Source: an uncultured Curvibacter sp. | GTDB taxonomy: Bacteria; Pseudomonadota; Gammaproteobacteria; Burkholderiales; Burkholderiaceae_C | NCBI GenBank assembly: GCA_903828535.1 | Contig: CAIKMN010000022.1 | Location: 140,950-204,949, forward strand | Direction of reading: 5' to 3' | DNA length: 64,000 nt | Part shown: positions 28,773 through 36,289 of the stretch, in pieces | Layout of the letters: the number at the start of each line of letters is the position of its first letter | Position numbering within the stretch: the first letter of the stretch is position 1 | The notes under the pieces: generated by a model | Databases searched by the model: none | Seen by the model: the letters and a program-made list of their open reading frames with translations, nothing else | Told to the model about the DNA's origin: nothing | Position numbers and translations under genes: made by a program

Positions 28773-29539
28773 CACACTTCCAAACCCATATAAACCCGCT
28801 GAACATCTGGGTTGTTCATGACGGCTTGCGGTTCACCTTCTGCCAAGGCTTGCCCAAAATTAATCACAAACAACCGGTCTGCAACGGCCAGCAAAGCATG
28901 CACCACATGCTCTATCCAAATCATCGTCGTGCCTTGCAATTTGATGCGCTTGAGCTCGTCCACCAAGGCTTTCGCCTCATGCTCCGTCAGGCCTCCGGCT
29001 ATTTCATCGAGAAGCAAAATTTGAGGCCTGGTTGCCAAGGCCCTGGCTAATTCCAAACGCTTGCGGTTCAACAAGGTCAAGCTTCCGGCACGTTGGTTGG
29101 CAAACGATTTCAAGCCGGTTTGAATCAACACTTGAGCGGCGGTATCCCAAGCCTGCTCTTCCGCTTCCTCTGCACCAAAACACGCGGCGGTCACCAGGTT
29201 TTCGAAAACGGTTAAGTTGCCAAAGGGTTGTGGCACTTGGTAACTGCGGCCGATGCCCAAGCGGCAACGCGCATGCGGTGCCAAGGCCGTGATGTCATTG
29301 CCTCGATAAACAATGCAGCCTTGGTCAACCCCCACGTCTCCCGTGATGAGGTTGAACAAAGTCGTCTTACCTGCGCCATTGGGCCCCAAAATACCCAAGG
29401 TCTCACCGGCATGAACAGAGAACGAAATTTGGTCCGTGACCTTCAAAGCCCCATACGACTTGCTCACTGAATCCAGCCTCAGCAAAGCAGTGCCTTGGTC
29501 AGAGGCCTTAGAAGCTGACGTTGATGTGAGGGTCGACAT
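28772..29539 (-). CDS. livG: Branched-chain amino acid-type ABC transporter ATPase (LivG)
   Basis: The other ATP-binding subunit of the importer (255 aa). Walker A GPNGAGKTT follows the KSYGALKVTDQISF start of the domain. The signature region is the degenerate LTLLNRKRLELARAL, typical of LivG, and Walker B is ILLLDEIAGGLT. The N-terminal 20 residues are a variable Ser/Ala-rich lead. It is 28 bases downstream of the binding-protein gene. Confidence 0.9.
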   Translation of the reverse strand: MSTLTSTSASKASDQGTALLRLDSVSKSYGALKVTDQISFSVHAGETLGILGPNGAGKTTLFNLITGDVGVDQGCIVYRGNDITALAPHARCRLGIGRSYQVPQPFGNLTVFENLVTAACFGAEEAEEQAWDTAAQVLIQTGLKSFANQRAGSLTLLNRKRLELARALATRPQILLLDEIAGGLTEHEAKALVDELKRIKLQGTTMIWIEHVVHALLAVADRLFVINFGQALAEGEPQAVMNNPDVQRVYMGLEV

Positions 29540-29567
29540 GGGCGCTTAGAAGGTCACGCAAGTTCAA

Positions 29568-30821
29568 TCACATCAACTTCAAACTGCCGCCCACGGGGAT
29601 GTTCTTGGCAGTTTCGTCATTCACGATGGTCAGTTCATAAGGGTATTTTTTGCCCTTGTGCCATTGGCCCAAAACCAAGGGGGTCTTGCTGACGTTCTTG
29701 AATGGACCTTGGCCATTCCAAGCCACAGGACCCACCACTGTATCGAGTTTGGTGGCGACGACAGCGTCTCGCACATCGTTGGCCTTAGTGGACTTGCTGC
29801 GTTGAAGTGCATCTGCGGCGACTTCAAACAAGGCATGGGCAAAACCAATCGGCTGGGTCCACTGCTTTTTGGTGGTTGTTTCGTAGGCTTCAGCCAAGGC
29901 CTTGGCACTTTGCTTGGTCAGGCTGGAGTTGAAGGGGTGCGAAGGGCTCCACCACACTTCGGTAGAAAGGCCATCACCCAAATCACCCAAGGCCTCAATC
30001 GCACCGGGGAACAGCAAGGCCTTGCCCAAAGTAATGACCTTGGGTTTGAAACCTTGTTGTTTGGCTTGGGTCAAGAAGGTCTTGGCGTCGGGTGGAATGA
30101 CCACGCCAGTGACGATTTCCACATTGTCCTTTTTGAAGGCGGCAATTTGAGCTGAGAAATCTTGTGTGCCCGTTTGGAAGCGACCTGGGTCGGTCAATGA
30201 AAAACCCATGCCAGCGAGTGGCTTGGGGAAGCCCAACTCTTTGTCGCCCCATGCGTTGCCGTCACCGTCATTGGGGAATAGCCCGCCCACTTTTTTATTG
30301 GTGCTGACCGATTTCCAGCCATTGGTGAAGTTGGCAATCACGTCTTCCAGACCCCAGAAGATGTGGTAGGTGTATTTAAAGCCTGTTGCGGGGTTGCCCT
30401 TGCGACCAAAGAACCAAGGTTGCCAAGGCACCACGCTGGAAATGCAAGGCACTTCATTGAGTTCGCAAACGTCGCTGACGGGATTGGCCGTTTCGGGTGT
30501 CCCTGCAGTGAGCACCAATGCCACCTTGTCTTTCAACACCAAATCACTCGCCACTTCACCGGCCCGGTTGGGGTTGGATTGGCTGTCTTTCAAAATGATT
30601 TGCACCGCGTGCTTCTTGCCCCCGATGACGATGCCGTCTTTGAAGGCGCCAGTCATTTGTTCAATGACCCATTTATCGGCTTCACCAAAAGGGGCCAAGG
30701 GCCCTGTTTGGGGCGATACGAAACCGATCTTTACCGTGTCTGCCGCCCAGGCCAAAGGCACCGCGCCCACTGCGGTTGCCGCCACCAAACCTTGGGTAAA
30801 TTGTCGACGTGAAATGCTCAT
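29568..30821 (-). CDS. ABC transporter substrate-binding protein, HAAT family
   Basis: Periplasmic binding protein of the importer (417 aa). The N-terminus MSISRRQFTQGLVAATAVGAV has a twin-arginine-like motif, so export may be by Tat, with cleavage near AWA-AD. The mature protein starts DTVKIGFVSPQTGPLAPFGEADKW, the classical type I (LivJ-like) fold, with the LKDSQSNPNRAGEVASDLVLKDKVALVL stretch typical of the aromatic/amide-binding branch. It is the first gene of the transporter set, 36 bases after the maleylacetate reductase gene. The ligand is unknown. Confidence 0.88.
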   Translation of the reverse strand: MSISRRQFTQGLVAATAVGAVPLAWAADTVKIGFVSPQTGPLAPFGEADKWVIEQMTGAFKDGIVIGGKKHAVQIILKDSQSNPNRAGEVASDLVLKDKVALVLTAGTPETANPVSDVCELNEVPCISSVVPWQPWFFGRKGNPATGFKYTYHIFWGLEDVIANFTNGWKSVSTNKKVGGLFPNDGDGNAWGDKELGFPKPLAGMGFSLTDPGRFQTGTQDFSAQIAAFKKDNVEIVTGVVIPPDAKTFLTQAKQQGFKPKVITLGKALLFPGAIEALGDLGDGLSTEVWWSPSHPFNSSLTKQSAKALAEAYETTTKKQWTQPIGFAHALFEVAADALQRSKSTKANDVRDAVVATKLDTVVGPVAWNGQGPFKNVSKTPLVLGQWHKGKKYPYELTIVNDETAKNIPVGGSLKLM

Positions 30822-30857
30822 AAAAGTCTCCTTTTGTATTGACCGAAAAAATCACAT

Positions 30858-31958
30858 TCAAACTGTGGGCCGTCTGCCCTCGAAAGCATCTTGCAGCAAT
30901 GCCTGCAAGGACTCACGCTCCAGTGGGCGTGGGTTCGGGTATTGGTTCTGCAAAGCCAAATCGAGCGCATGCGCTAAATCAGCTTGGGTCAGTCCCAAAG
31001 ATTGGAGAGAAGTCGGCGCGCCGTTGTCGGCGGCCAAATCAAAAAGGCCTTGTGCCGCACTGGCAGCGTTCATTGAGTTGGGTGTTTTCGCATGACCCAA
31101 AGCACGCGCCACACGCGCCATGGCCTCAGGGGCAAAGGCTTGGTTGTAGGCCACGGCATGCGGTAAGACGATGGTGTGGGTTTCGGCGTGGGGCAAGTTG
31201 AAAGTCCCCCCCAAGGTATGGCATAGCTTGTGGTGCAAACCCATGCCCACATGGCCCAACACAGAACCACAAAGCCACGCACCATAAAGCGCCTGGCTGC
31301 GTGCCTCCAAATCTTTGACGTTCTTGCGCAACACCGGCAAGGCCTTGGCCAGGGCCGCAATCCCCTCCTCTGCCATCAGGCTGTTGACGGGGTTCGCATC
31401 CGGCGCATAGAGCCCTTCCACTGCGTGGGCGATGGCATTGATGCCACTCGTGATAGAAAGCCCCGCAGGCAAGGACAGTGTGAGTTCAGGATCATAGATC
31501 ACCGTGCGCGGCAGCACTTTGGGATCACGGCCGGTTTTCTTCAGGCCCGCCTCGGTGACGCCATAAATGGGCGTCATTTCAGAGCCCGCATAAGTGGTTG
31601 GAATGGCCAAGATGGGCAGGCCCGACGCCAAGGCGATGGCTTTGCCCAAACCCGTGGTGCTCCCCCCACCAAGGGTGATGGCACCATCGGCGCCGCATTC
31701 TTGCGCCAAAGCCCGGGCCTCTCGGACGGTTTCGATGGGGACGTGCATGACCGCTTTGTCAAAAATTCCTGCAACCGCAACGGCGGAAGAGTCTGCCAGC
31801 AATGACACCACTTGATCGGTCAAAGAACGCTGCTCCGGGGTGCACAAAATCAAGGCCCTTCTGATCCCCAATGCAGCCGCTTCCTTTGCCACATCGCGCA
31901 AGCGACCAGCGCCGAATACGACACGGCCGGGCAAAGGGGAGTAGATAAATGATTTCAT
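30858..31958 (-). CDS. hapF: Maleylacetate reductase
   Basis: Reduces maleylacetate to 3-oxoadipate with NAD(P)H (366 aa). It belongs to the iron-type alcohol dehydrogenase family, with the nucleotide site GGGSTTGLGKAIAL (about residue 93) and AIPTTYAGSEMTPIYGVTE. The stretches NAIAHAVEGLYAPDANP and LHHKLCHTLGGTFNLPHAETHTIVLPH are diagnostic of maleylacetate reductases. The ATG at 31958 was chosen over a TTG four codons upstream. It is 24 bases after the dehydrogenase gene and joins the hydroquinone and hydroxyquinol branches. The symbol is by analogy to the Pseudomonas hap cluster. Confidence 0.92.
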   Translation of the reverse strand: MKSFIYSPLPGRVVFGAGRLRDVAKEAAALGIRRALILCTPEQRSLTDQVVSLLADSSAVAVAGIFDKAVMHVPIETVREARALAQECGADGAITLGGGSTTGLGKAIALASGLPILAIPTTYAGSEMTPIYGVTEAGLKKTGRDPKVLPRTVIYDPELTLSLPAGLSITSGINAIAHAVEGLYAPDANPVNSLMAEEGIAALAKALPVLRKNVKDLEARSQALYGAWLCGSVLGHVGMGLHHKLCHTLGGTFNLPHAETHTIVLPHAVAYNQAFAPEAMARVARALGHAKTPNSMNAASAAQGLFDLAADNGAPTSLQSLGLTQADLAHALDLALQNQYPNPRPLERESLQALLQDAFEGRRPTV

Positions 31959-31982
31959 GGCGTGCAGCAATCCAAGACGGCT

Positions 31983-33491
31983 TTAACGTGCGTAATGCGG
32001 GGTTATTTGCGCGTCCACATTGACCCAAACGCTCTTCACTTGGGTGTATTCGCGCATGGCGTCAAAACCCATTTCGCGACCGTATCCTGACAAGCCAGTG
32101 CCCCCAAAAGGTGAGCCTGGATTCACCCGCTTGTAGGAGTTGATCCAAACCATGCCGGTTTTGAGATCACGTGCAAATCGATGTGCCCGTTGCAAGTTGC
32201 TGGTCCACAAACCGCTGCCCAGGCCGTAGTCGGTGCTGTTGGCGATCTGCAAAGCCTCGGCGTCGTCTTTGAATGTTAGAACGGTGACAAAGGGGCCAAA
32301 CACCTCTTCTTGAGCGACCCGATCTTGCGCACTTTTGACCCGCACAATGGTGGGTTGAACATAGCAACCCTTCGCGAGTTCACCGCCCGGCGCTTGACCG
32401 CCGGCCAATATCTCGCCGCCCTGGTCTTTGGCGACCTGCACATAACTCAGCACACGGTCGCGTTGTTGGGCGCTCGTCAATGGGCCCATTTCAGTGTTGG
32501 GGTCCAAGGGATTGCCCAGACGAATGCTGTTGGCCAAAGGAATGAATTTTTCCAAGAAGGCATCGGCAATTTTTTCATGCAGCATCAAACGCGAACCGGC
32601 GATGCAGGCTTGACCTTGGTTGTGGAAAATCGCCCAGGCGGCGCCGTTCACGGCCGCCAATAGGTTGGCGTCTTCAAAAACAATGTTGGCCCCTTTACCA
32701 CCCAGTTCGAGTTGGACCTTCTTCAAGTTACCCGCGCTCGCTTGCACAATGCGGCGCCCGGTTGCGGTGCTGCCGGTGAAAGCAATTTTGGCAATGCGCT
32801 CATGATCAGCAATCGCTTGACCCGCAATTTGACCCAAGCCCGGGAGGATATTGACCACGCCGGGGGGCATCCCCGCTTGGGCCATCAGCTCGGCGATTTT
32901 GAGCGAGGACAGGGGTGTGATTTCAGCGGGCTTCATCACCACGCAGTTTCCCGCAGCCAAGGCAGGGGCCATTTTCCAGCTGGTGAACATCAAGGGAAAA
33001 TTCCAAGGCACGATCTGACCGACCACACCCACGGGCTCACGCAAGGTGTAGTTCAAAAATCCGGCTTCCACCGGAATTTGCTCGCCTTGAAACTTGTCGG
33101 CCATTCCACCGAAATAGCGGTAGGTCACCGCCGTCCGGGGTACATCCAAAATGCGCGAATCGCGAATCGGGTGGCCCGTGTCCAACGACTCCAAACGGGC
33201 CAATTCTTCGGCGTTTTCTTCCACCAAATCGGCCAACTTGAGCAAGATGCGACCTCGGTCCATGGCGGCCATGCGCTGCCACTTGGGCAGGGCAGCCTCC
33301 GCCGCTTGCACGGCTCTTTCCACATCGGCTGAACCCGCCATCGCCACTTCCGCAATCAGGCTGTTGTCATGCGGGTTGAGTGTCGGCAAGGTCTCACCAG
33401 AGGCCGCATCGACAAACTCGCCATTGATAAAAAGTTGGTGCCGCACAGGCGAGCGCAAACCAGCCGCCTTGGCGATTTCAGACAGGTCCAT
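31983..33491 (-). CDS. hapE: 4-hydroxymuconic semialdehyde dehydrogenase (aldehyde dehydrogenase family)
   Basis: NAD(P)-dependent aldehyde dehydrogenase (502 aa) expected to oxidise the ring-opened product of hydroquinone to maleylacetate. The catalytic set is complete: N164 (VPWNFP), K187 (MKPAE), E262 (LELGGKG) and C296 (GQACIAGS). The ATG at 33491 was chosen because AAGGAG sits directly before it, inside a slightly longer frame. The family includes betaine and hydroxymuconic aldehyde dehydrogenases; the substrate comes from its place between the hydroquinone dioxygenase and maleylacetate reductase. Confidence 0.85.
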   Translation of the reverse strand: MDLSEIAKAAGLRSPVRHQLFINGEFVDAASGETLPTLNPHDNSLIAEVAMAGSADVERAVQAAEAALPKWQRMAAMDRGRILLKLADLVEENAEELARLESLDTGHPIRDSRILDVPRTAVTYRYFGGMADKFQGEQIPVEAGFLNYTLREPVGVVGQIVPWNFPLMFTSWKMAPALAAGNCVVMKPAEITPLSSLKIAELMAQAGMPPGVVNILPGLGQIAGQAIADHERIAKIAFTGSTATGRRIVQASAGNLKKVQLELGGKGANIVFEDANLLAAVNGAAWAIFHNQGQACIAGSRLMLHEKIADAFLEKFIPLANSIRLGNPLDPNTEMGPLTSAQQRDRVLSYVQVAKDQGGEILAGGQAPGGELAKGCYVQPTIVRVKSAQDRVAQEEVFGPFVTVLTFKDDAEALQIANSTDYGLGSGLWTSNLQRAHRFARDLKTGMVWINSYKRVNPGSPFGGTGLSGYGREMGFDAMREYTQVKSVWVNVDAQITPHYAR

Positions 33492-33579
33492 GAAAACTCC
33501 TTGCATCTTTTGACAGATGCTGGCCTTGTTTAAGAGAGAAGGTTCAGTTGAAGGTTCATTGGTTCAAAACCGCAAAGGC

Positions 33580-34587
33580 TCAGAACTGGACGGGCACTTC
33601 AGGGGCATCGCCCTTTTGAATTTCGTAAACCAATGAAGGCGATCCGTTTTCCCAAACGAGCAACATCGAGCGCTTGGGGCTGTAGCCTTGATGGCGGCAA
33701 TAAGCGGGCATCGCCGCCATGTCGCCCGCCTTCATGATCACGCGAGCCAGCGGCGCTCCGGTGTCGCGGTGTGAACAATCCCAGCTGATTTCATCGCTCA
33801 TTTGGAAGAACCACTCAACGCGGTCGTTCGAGTGCAGGATCGGCAGAATGTGTTCTTCTGTGGTCGGGCACATGTAGCTGTACTTGACCACGCTGGTGAA
33901 AGAGGGATTCCAAGTCACTTGGCTGCGGCTCAAGAATGCAAAAAGGTTGAAAGCATGCACTTCGTTTTCAAAGCCAGGTTCTGGATGCAACTCGGGTGCA
34001 TCTTGCGGCACGTCGGCAAAGGCGCGGTTGACAGGCGCGCCGCGCTCGTCGGTTCGCATCGGCAAGTCACCTGGTAAGCCCACGCAACGCGTGGCCAGTT
34101 CGCGTTCACGGGTAATTGCTGGGGTGTTGGCGCCGTTCTTACGGCCATAAGGCGTCCCCGTTTCTTGAGGCGCCGAAAATGGATCGAAGCCCGCATTGGT
34201 CCAGTCGGCCAGCATCTCTTCAAAGGTGGCTTTGATCTGAGCGGTGGGAAAGTTTTCCAAAATATCCACGCCAGCTTCCTTCAGTGTGGCATTGAAAGCG
34301 CCGGCCTGCAGGTCCACCGATTGGTAGTGGTTAACGGTGCCAATGACGTCGTCAAAATTAACACCGCCGTAAAAAAAACCCCAAGCCACATCGCGCATCA
34401 AGGCGCGCAAAAAGTTGGCGATGTCCATGCTGTGCGACAGCGAGCGACCATCGCGGGTGGTCCAAGCGATGTGGGCGAAATACTCGTCGCGGCGAAAGCC
34501 AAACGAGCCGAGTTGAAATGATTTGTAGCCCAACACCGCGTCTGGGGTGGAGGCGATGACTTTGGCCAATTCTGCAGGTGCGTTCAT
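33580..34587 (-). CDS. hapD: Hydroquinone 1,2-dioxygenase large subunit
   Basis: Fe(II)-dependent large subunit of the two-component dioxygenase (335 aa) that opens hydroquinone to 4-hydroxymuconic semialdehyde. The motif HSNDRVE gives H252, N254 and E258, and H299 lies in CRHQGYS. This is the H-x-N-x3-E plus His 41 residues later pattern that I recall for the iron site of the Pseudomonas PnpCD enzyme, with identical spacing. The length matches HapD/PnpD-type subunits. The start has a GGAG site. The small subunit gene is 61 bases upstream. It is unrelated to the extradiol and intradiol families; a remote cupin (homogentisate-type) relationship was considered and rejected. Confidence 0.92.
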   Translation of the reverse strand: MNAPAELAKVIASTPDAVLGYKSFQLGSFGFRRDEYFAHIAWTTRDGRSLSHSMDIANFLRALMRDVAWGFFYGGVNFDDVIGTVNHYQSVDLQAGAFNATLKEAGVDILENFPTAQIKATFEEMLADWTNAGFDPFSAPQETGTPYGRKNGANTPAITRERELATRCVGLPGDLPMRTDERGAPVNRAFADVPQDAPELHPEPGFENEVHAFNLFAFLSRSQVTWNPSFTSVVKYSYMCPTTEEHILPILHSNDRVEWFFQMSDEISWDCSHRDTGAPLARVIMKAGDMAAMPAYCRHQGYSPKRSMLLVWENGSPSLVYEIQKGDAPEVPVQF

Positions 34588-34648
34588 GAGAGGCTCCTAA
34601 AAATTTATAAAAATAAGGACAATTTGACTGAAGAGACCACTTGAAAAG

Positions 34649-35155
34649 TCAAGCGGTTTGGCAGATATCAGCCCATTTTTCGACGGTCAAATCGCCTTTG
34701 CATGACTGCAACACGATGACGCCTGGAGTGGCACTGCGAAATTGGTAAGCCGTGTTCTTAGGCAGCATGCCCTGGTGGCCGCGCTTCAACTTCATCCAAC
34801 CCATTTTTTGACCTTTTGGCTCACCCTGCACCAGTACCGCGCCGTTCTTCTCGACATCGGCCACGGTTTGAGCGGGGTCCAACTTGATCAGGTGAACTTC
34901 GATGTCGCCGTCCATGCTGAGGGCAAATTCGTCGTGAGCGCAGGTATACCAAGGCGAGGCGCCTTCCGCACGCAAAGCCTCTAGAACATAGATTTGGTTT
35001 TGTCCGAACACCACTTTCTCATAAGGCTTGGATTGACTGGCAATTTCAAAACAGTTCGAAAAAGCGTAATGTTTGACGTCGTCAGAAATGGGCTCTACCC
35101 GGCCTTTTTCAAAATTAGCCAACGATGCAAACTTGGTTTCGTAGGTCACAGACAT
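34649..35155 (-). CDS. hapC: Hydroquinone 1,2-dioxygenase small subunit
   Basis: Small cupin-like subunit of the hydroquinone dioxygenase (168 aa). It has KVVFGQNQIYVLEALRAEG, WYTCAHDEFALSMDGDIEVHLIKLD and a C-terminal RSATPGVIVLQSCKGDLTVEKWADIC. The small subunit is thought to be structural, with the iron held by the large one. An excellent AAGGAG ribosome site precedes the start. It is the first structural gene after the LysR regulator, and the intervening 159 bases carry two palindromes. Confidence 0.9.
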   Translation of the reverse strand: MSVTYETKFASLANFEKGRVEPISDDVKHYAFSNCFEIASQSKPYEKVVFGQNQIYVLEALRAEGASPWYTCAHDEFALSMDGDIEVHLIKLDPAQTVADVEKNGAVLVQGEPKGQKMGWMKLKRGHQGMLPKNTAYQFRSATPGVIVLQSCKGDLTVEKWADICQTA

Positions 35156-35237
35156 GTTGAATCTCCTTGGTTTAGCAGGGCTCAGCCCCCATTTGGGTTG
35201 ATGCAGGCATCAAGTCATTCGAACTTTAATCAGTGAA

Positions 35238-35266
35238 TTCATAACCCGGTAGTGGTCAGTTATGAA
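35238..35266. promoter_or_regulatory. Inverted repeat, probable LysR-type operator
   Basis: TTCATAAC and its complement GTTATGAA, 8-bp perfect arms separated by 13 bases, about 83 bases upstream of the hydroquinone dioxygenase small subunit start. The T-N11-A-like layout and position fit an activator site of the adjacent LysR protein (inference). Confidence 0.55.
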
Positions 35267-35269
35267 CTT

Positions 35270-35289
35270 TTCTGTTCGTCAAAACAGAA
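35270..35289. promoter_or_regulatory. Second inverted repeat between LysR gene and hapC
   Basis: TTCTGTT and AACAGAA, 7-bp perfect arms with a 6-base spacer, three bases from the first palindrome. It lies 25 bases after the LysR stop but lacks a T run on either strand, so it reads as a second operator half rather than a terminator. Confidence 0.45.
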
Positions 35290-35314
35290 CAATAGACAGG
35301 GAAAACCCGATTGA

Positions 35315-36262
35315 TCAAGCCTCGATAAGGCCGTTGGGGATCAGCGCACGGGCAATCAACTCGGCGTCCCAAGGGGGCGTCTTGGCAAACGATTGGCCAA
35401 TGTGCTCAATCAGGAGTTTGAGCTTGAATTCTTGACGTGAAGCCCCAGGATAAACCGCGCTCAACCAAAAAGAGGCCAGTTGGTGTTCGGGCATGACGAC
35501 CACCAAATCACCTCGGAGCAAAGCCTCGGCCGCGACCAAGGTGGGCACACAAACAATGCCTGCATGCTCCAATGCGTATTCCCTCAACAGGTGAACGCTG
35601 TTGGTCAACAAGGCCGCACGCAGGTACAACGTGGCTTGTGCGCCTTGGTAATGAAAAGTCCAACGGTCCCGTGTCGGATAGCCTGAATAAAGCCCTAGTT
35701 TATGGCGGTGCAAATCTCGCGGATCGGTCGGATAACCGTGGGCTTCCAAATAATGGGGCGTGGCACAAAAAACCCTTCGTATGGGAAACAAGGGCTTGCT
35801 GATGACGTCGGTCGATTGCGCCGGGAAAATCTGCAATGCGCAGTCCACCCCCACCTTGACCGGATCCACCACCGCATCGCTCACATTGAGGTCAAGTCGA
35901 ATGTCGGGGTAAAGGCTTTGGAATTCATGCAACAGGGAAGCAAAACGCCCCAACACCAAACCAGTCAGCGCATGCACTCGGAGCGTTCCTGCAGGCTTTC
36001 CACGGACATCCCGCATTTGGTCGACGATGTCGGTGGCCCGTGCGACCAAGTCAATGCAGTCGCGCAAATAGGCTTGCCCAACCTCACTGAGTCGAACAAT
36101 TCGGGTGCTGCGGTGAAACAGCGGCGCCCCCACATGGTCTTCTAACTGTTTGATTCGGGTGGTGACCACCGACCTGGCAATTCTCAGTTGGCGGGCAGCC
36201 TCAGCAAAGCTCTGTGTTTGGGCAACCCGCACAAAGGTTTCGATGTTTTGCAGGCGGTCCAT
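35315..36262 (-). CDS. LysR family transcriptional regulator
   Basis: DNA-binding regulator (315 aa) with an N-terminal winged helix-turn-helix (residues 1-60, QTQSFAEAARQLRIARSVVTTRIKQLEDHVGAPLFHRSTR) and a C-terminal effector-binding domain beginning near residue 90. It is most likely the activator of the hydroquinone cluster, which follows on the same strand after 159 bases containing two palindromes. Most LysR regulators are divergent from their targets; here it is co-directional. The inducer may be hydroquinone or a ring-opened intermediate (inference). Confidence 0.88.
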   Translation of the reverse strand: MDRLQNIETFVRVAQTQSFAEAARQLRIARSVVTTRIKQLEDHVGAPLFHRSTRIVRLSEVGQAYLRDCIDLVARATDIVDQMRDVRGKPAGTLRVHALTGLVLGRFASLLHEFQSLYPDIRLDLNVSDAVVDPVKVGVDCALQIFPAQSTDVISKPLFPIRRVFCATPHYLEAHGYPTDPRDLHRHKLGLYSGYPTRDRWTFHYQGAQATLYLRAALLTNSVHLLREYALEHAGIVCVPTLVAAEALLRGDLVVVMPEHQLASFWLSAVYPGASRQEFKLKLLIEHIGQSFAKTPPWDAELIARALIPNGLIEA

Positions 36263-36289
36263 GGGGTTGGCGCTCGAATTGAAAAAGGC

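Noticed and set aside
33580..35155. Homogentisate 1,2-dioxygenase or another cupin dioxygenase
   Set aside because: Two separate subunits, the HSNDRVE iron motif, and the neighbouring semialdehyde dehydrogenase and maleylacetate reductase fit hydroquinone dioxygenase. There is no maleylacetoacetate isomerase or fumarylacetoacetase nearby.
35270..35289. Inverted repeat after the LysR gene read as its terminator
   Set aside because: The stem has only 7 AT-rich base pairs and no T run follows on the minus strand. An operator is more plausible.
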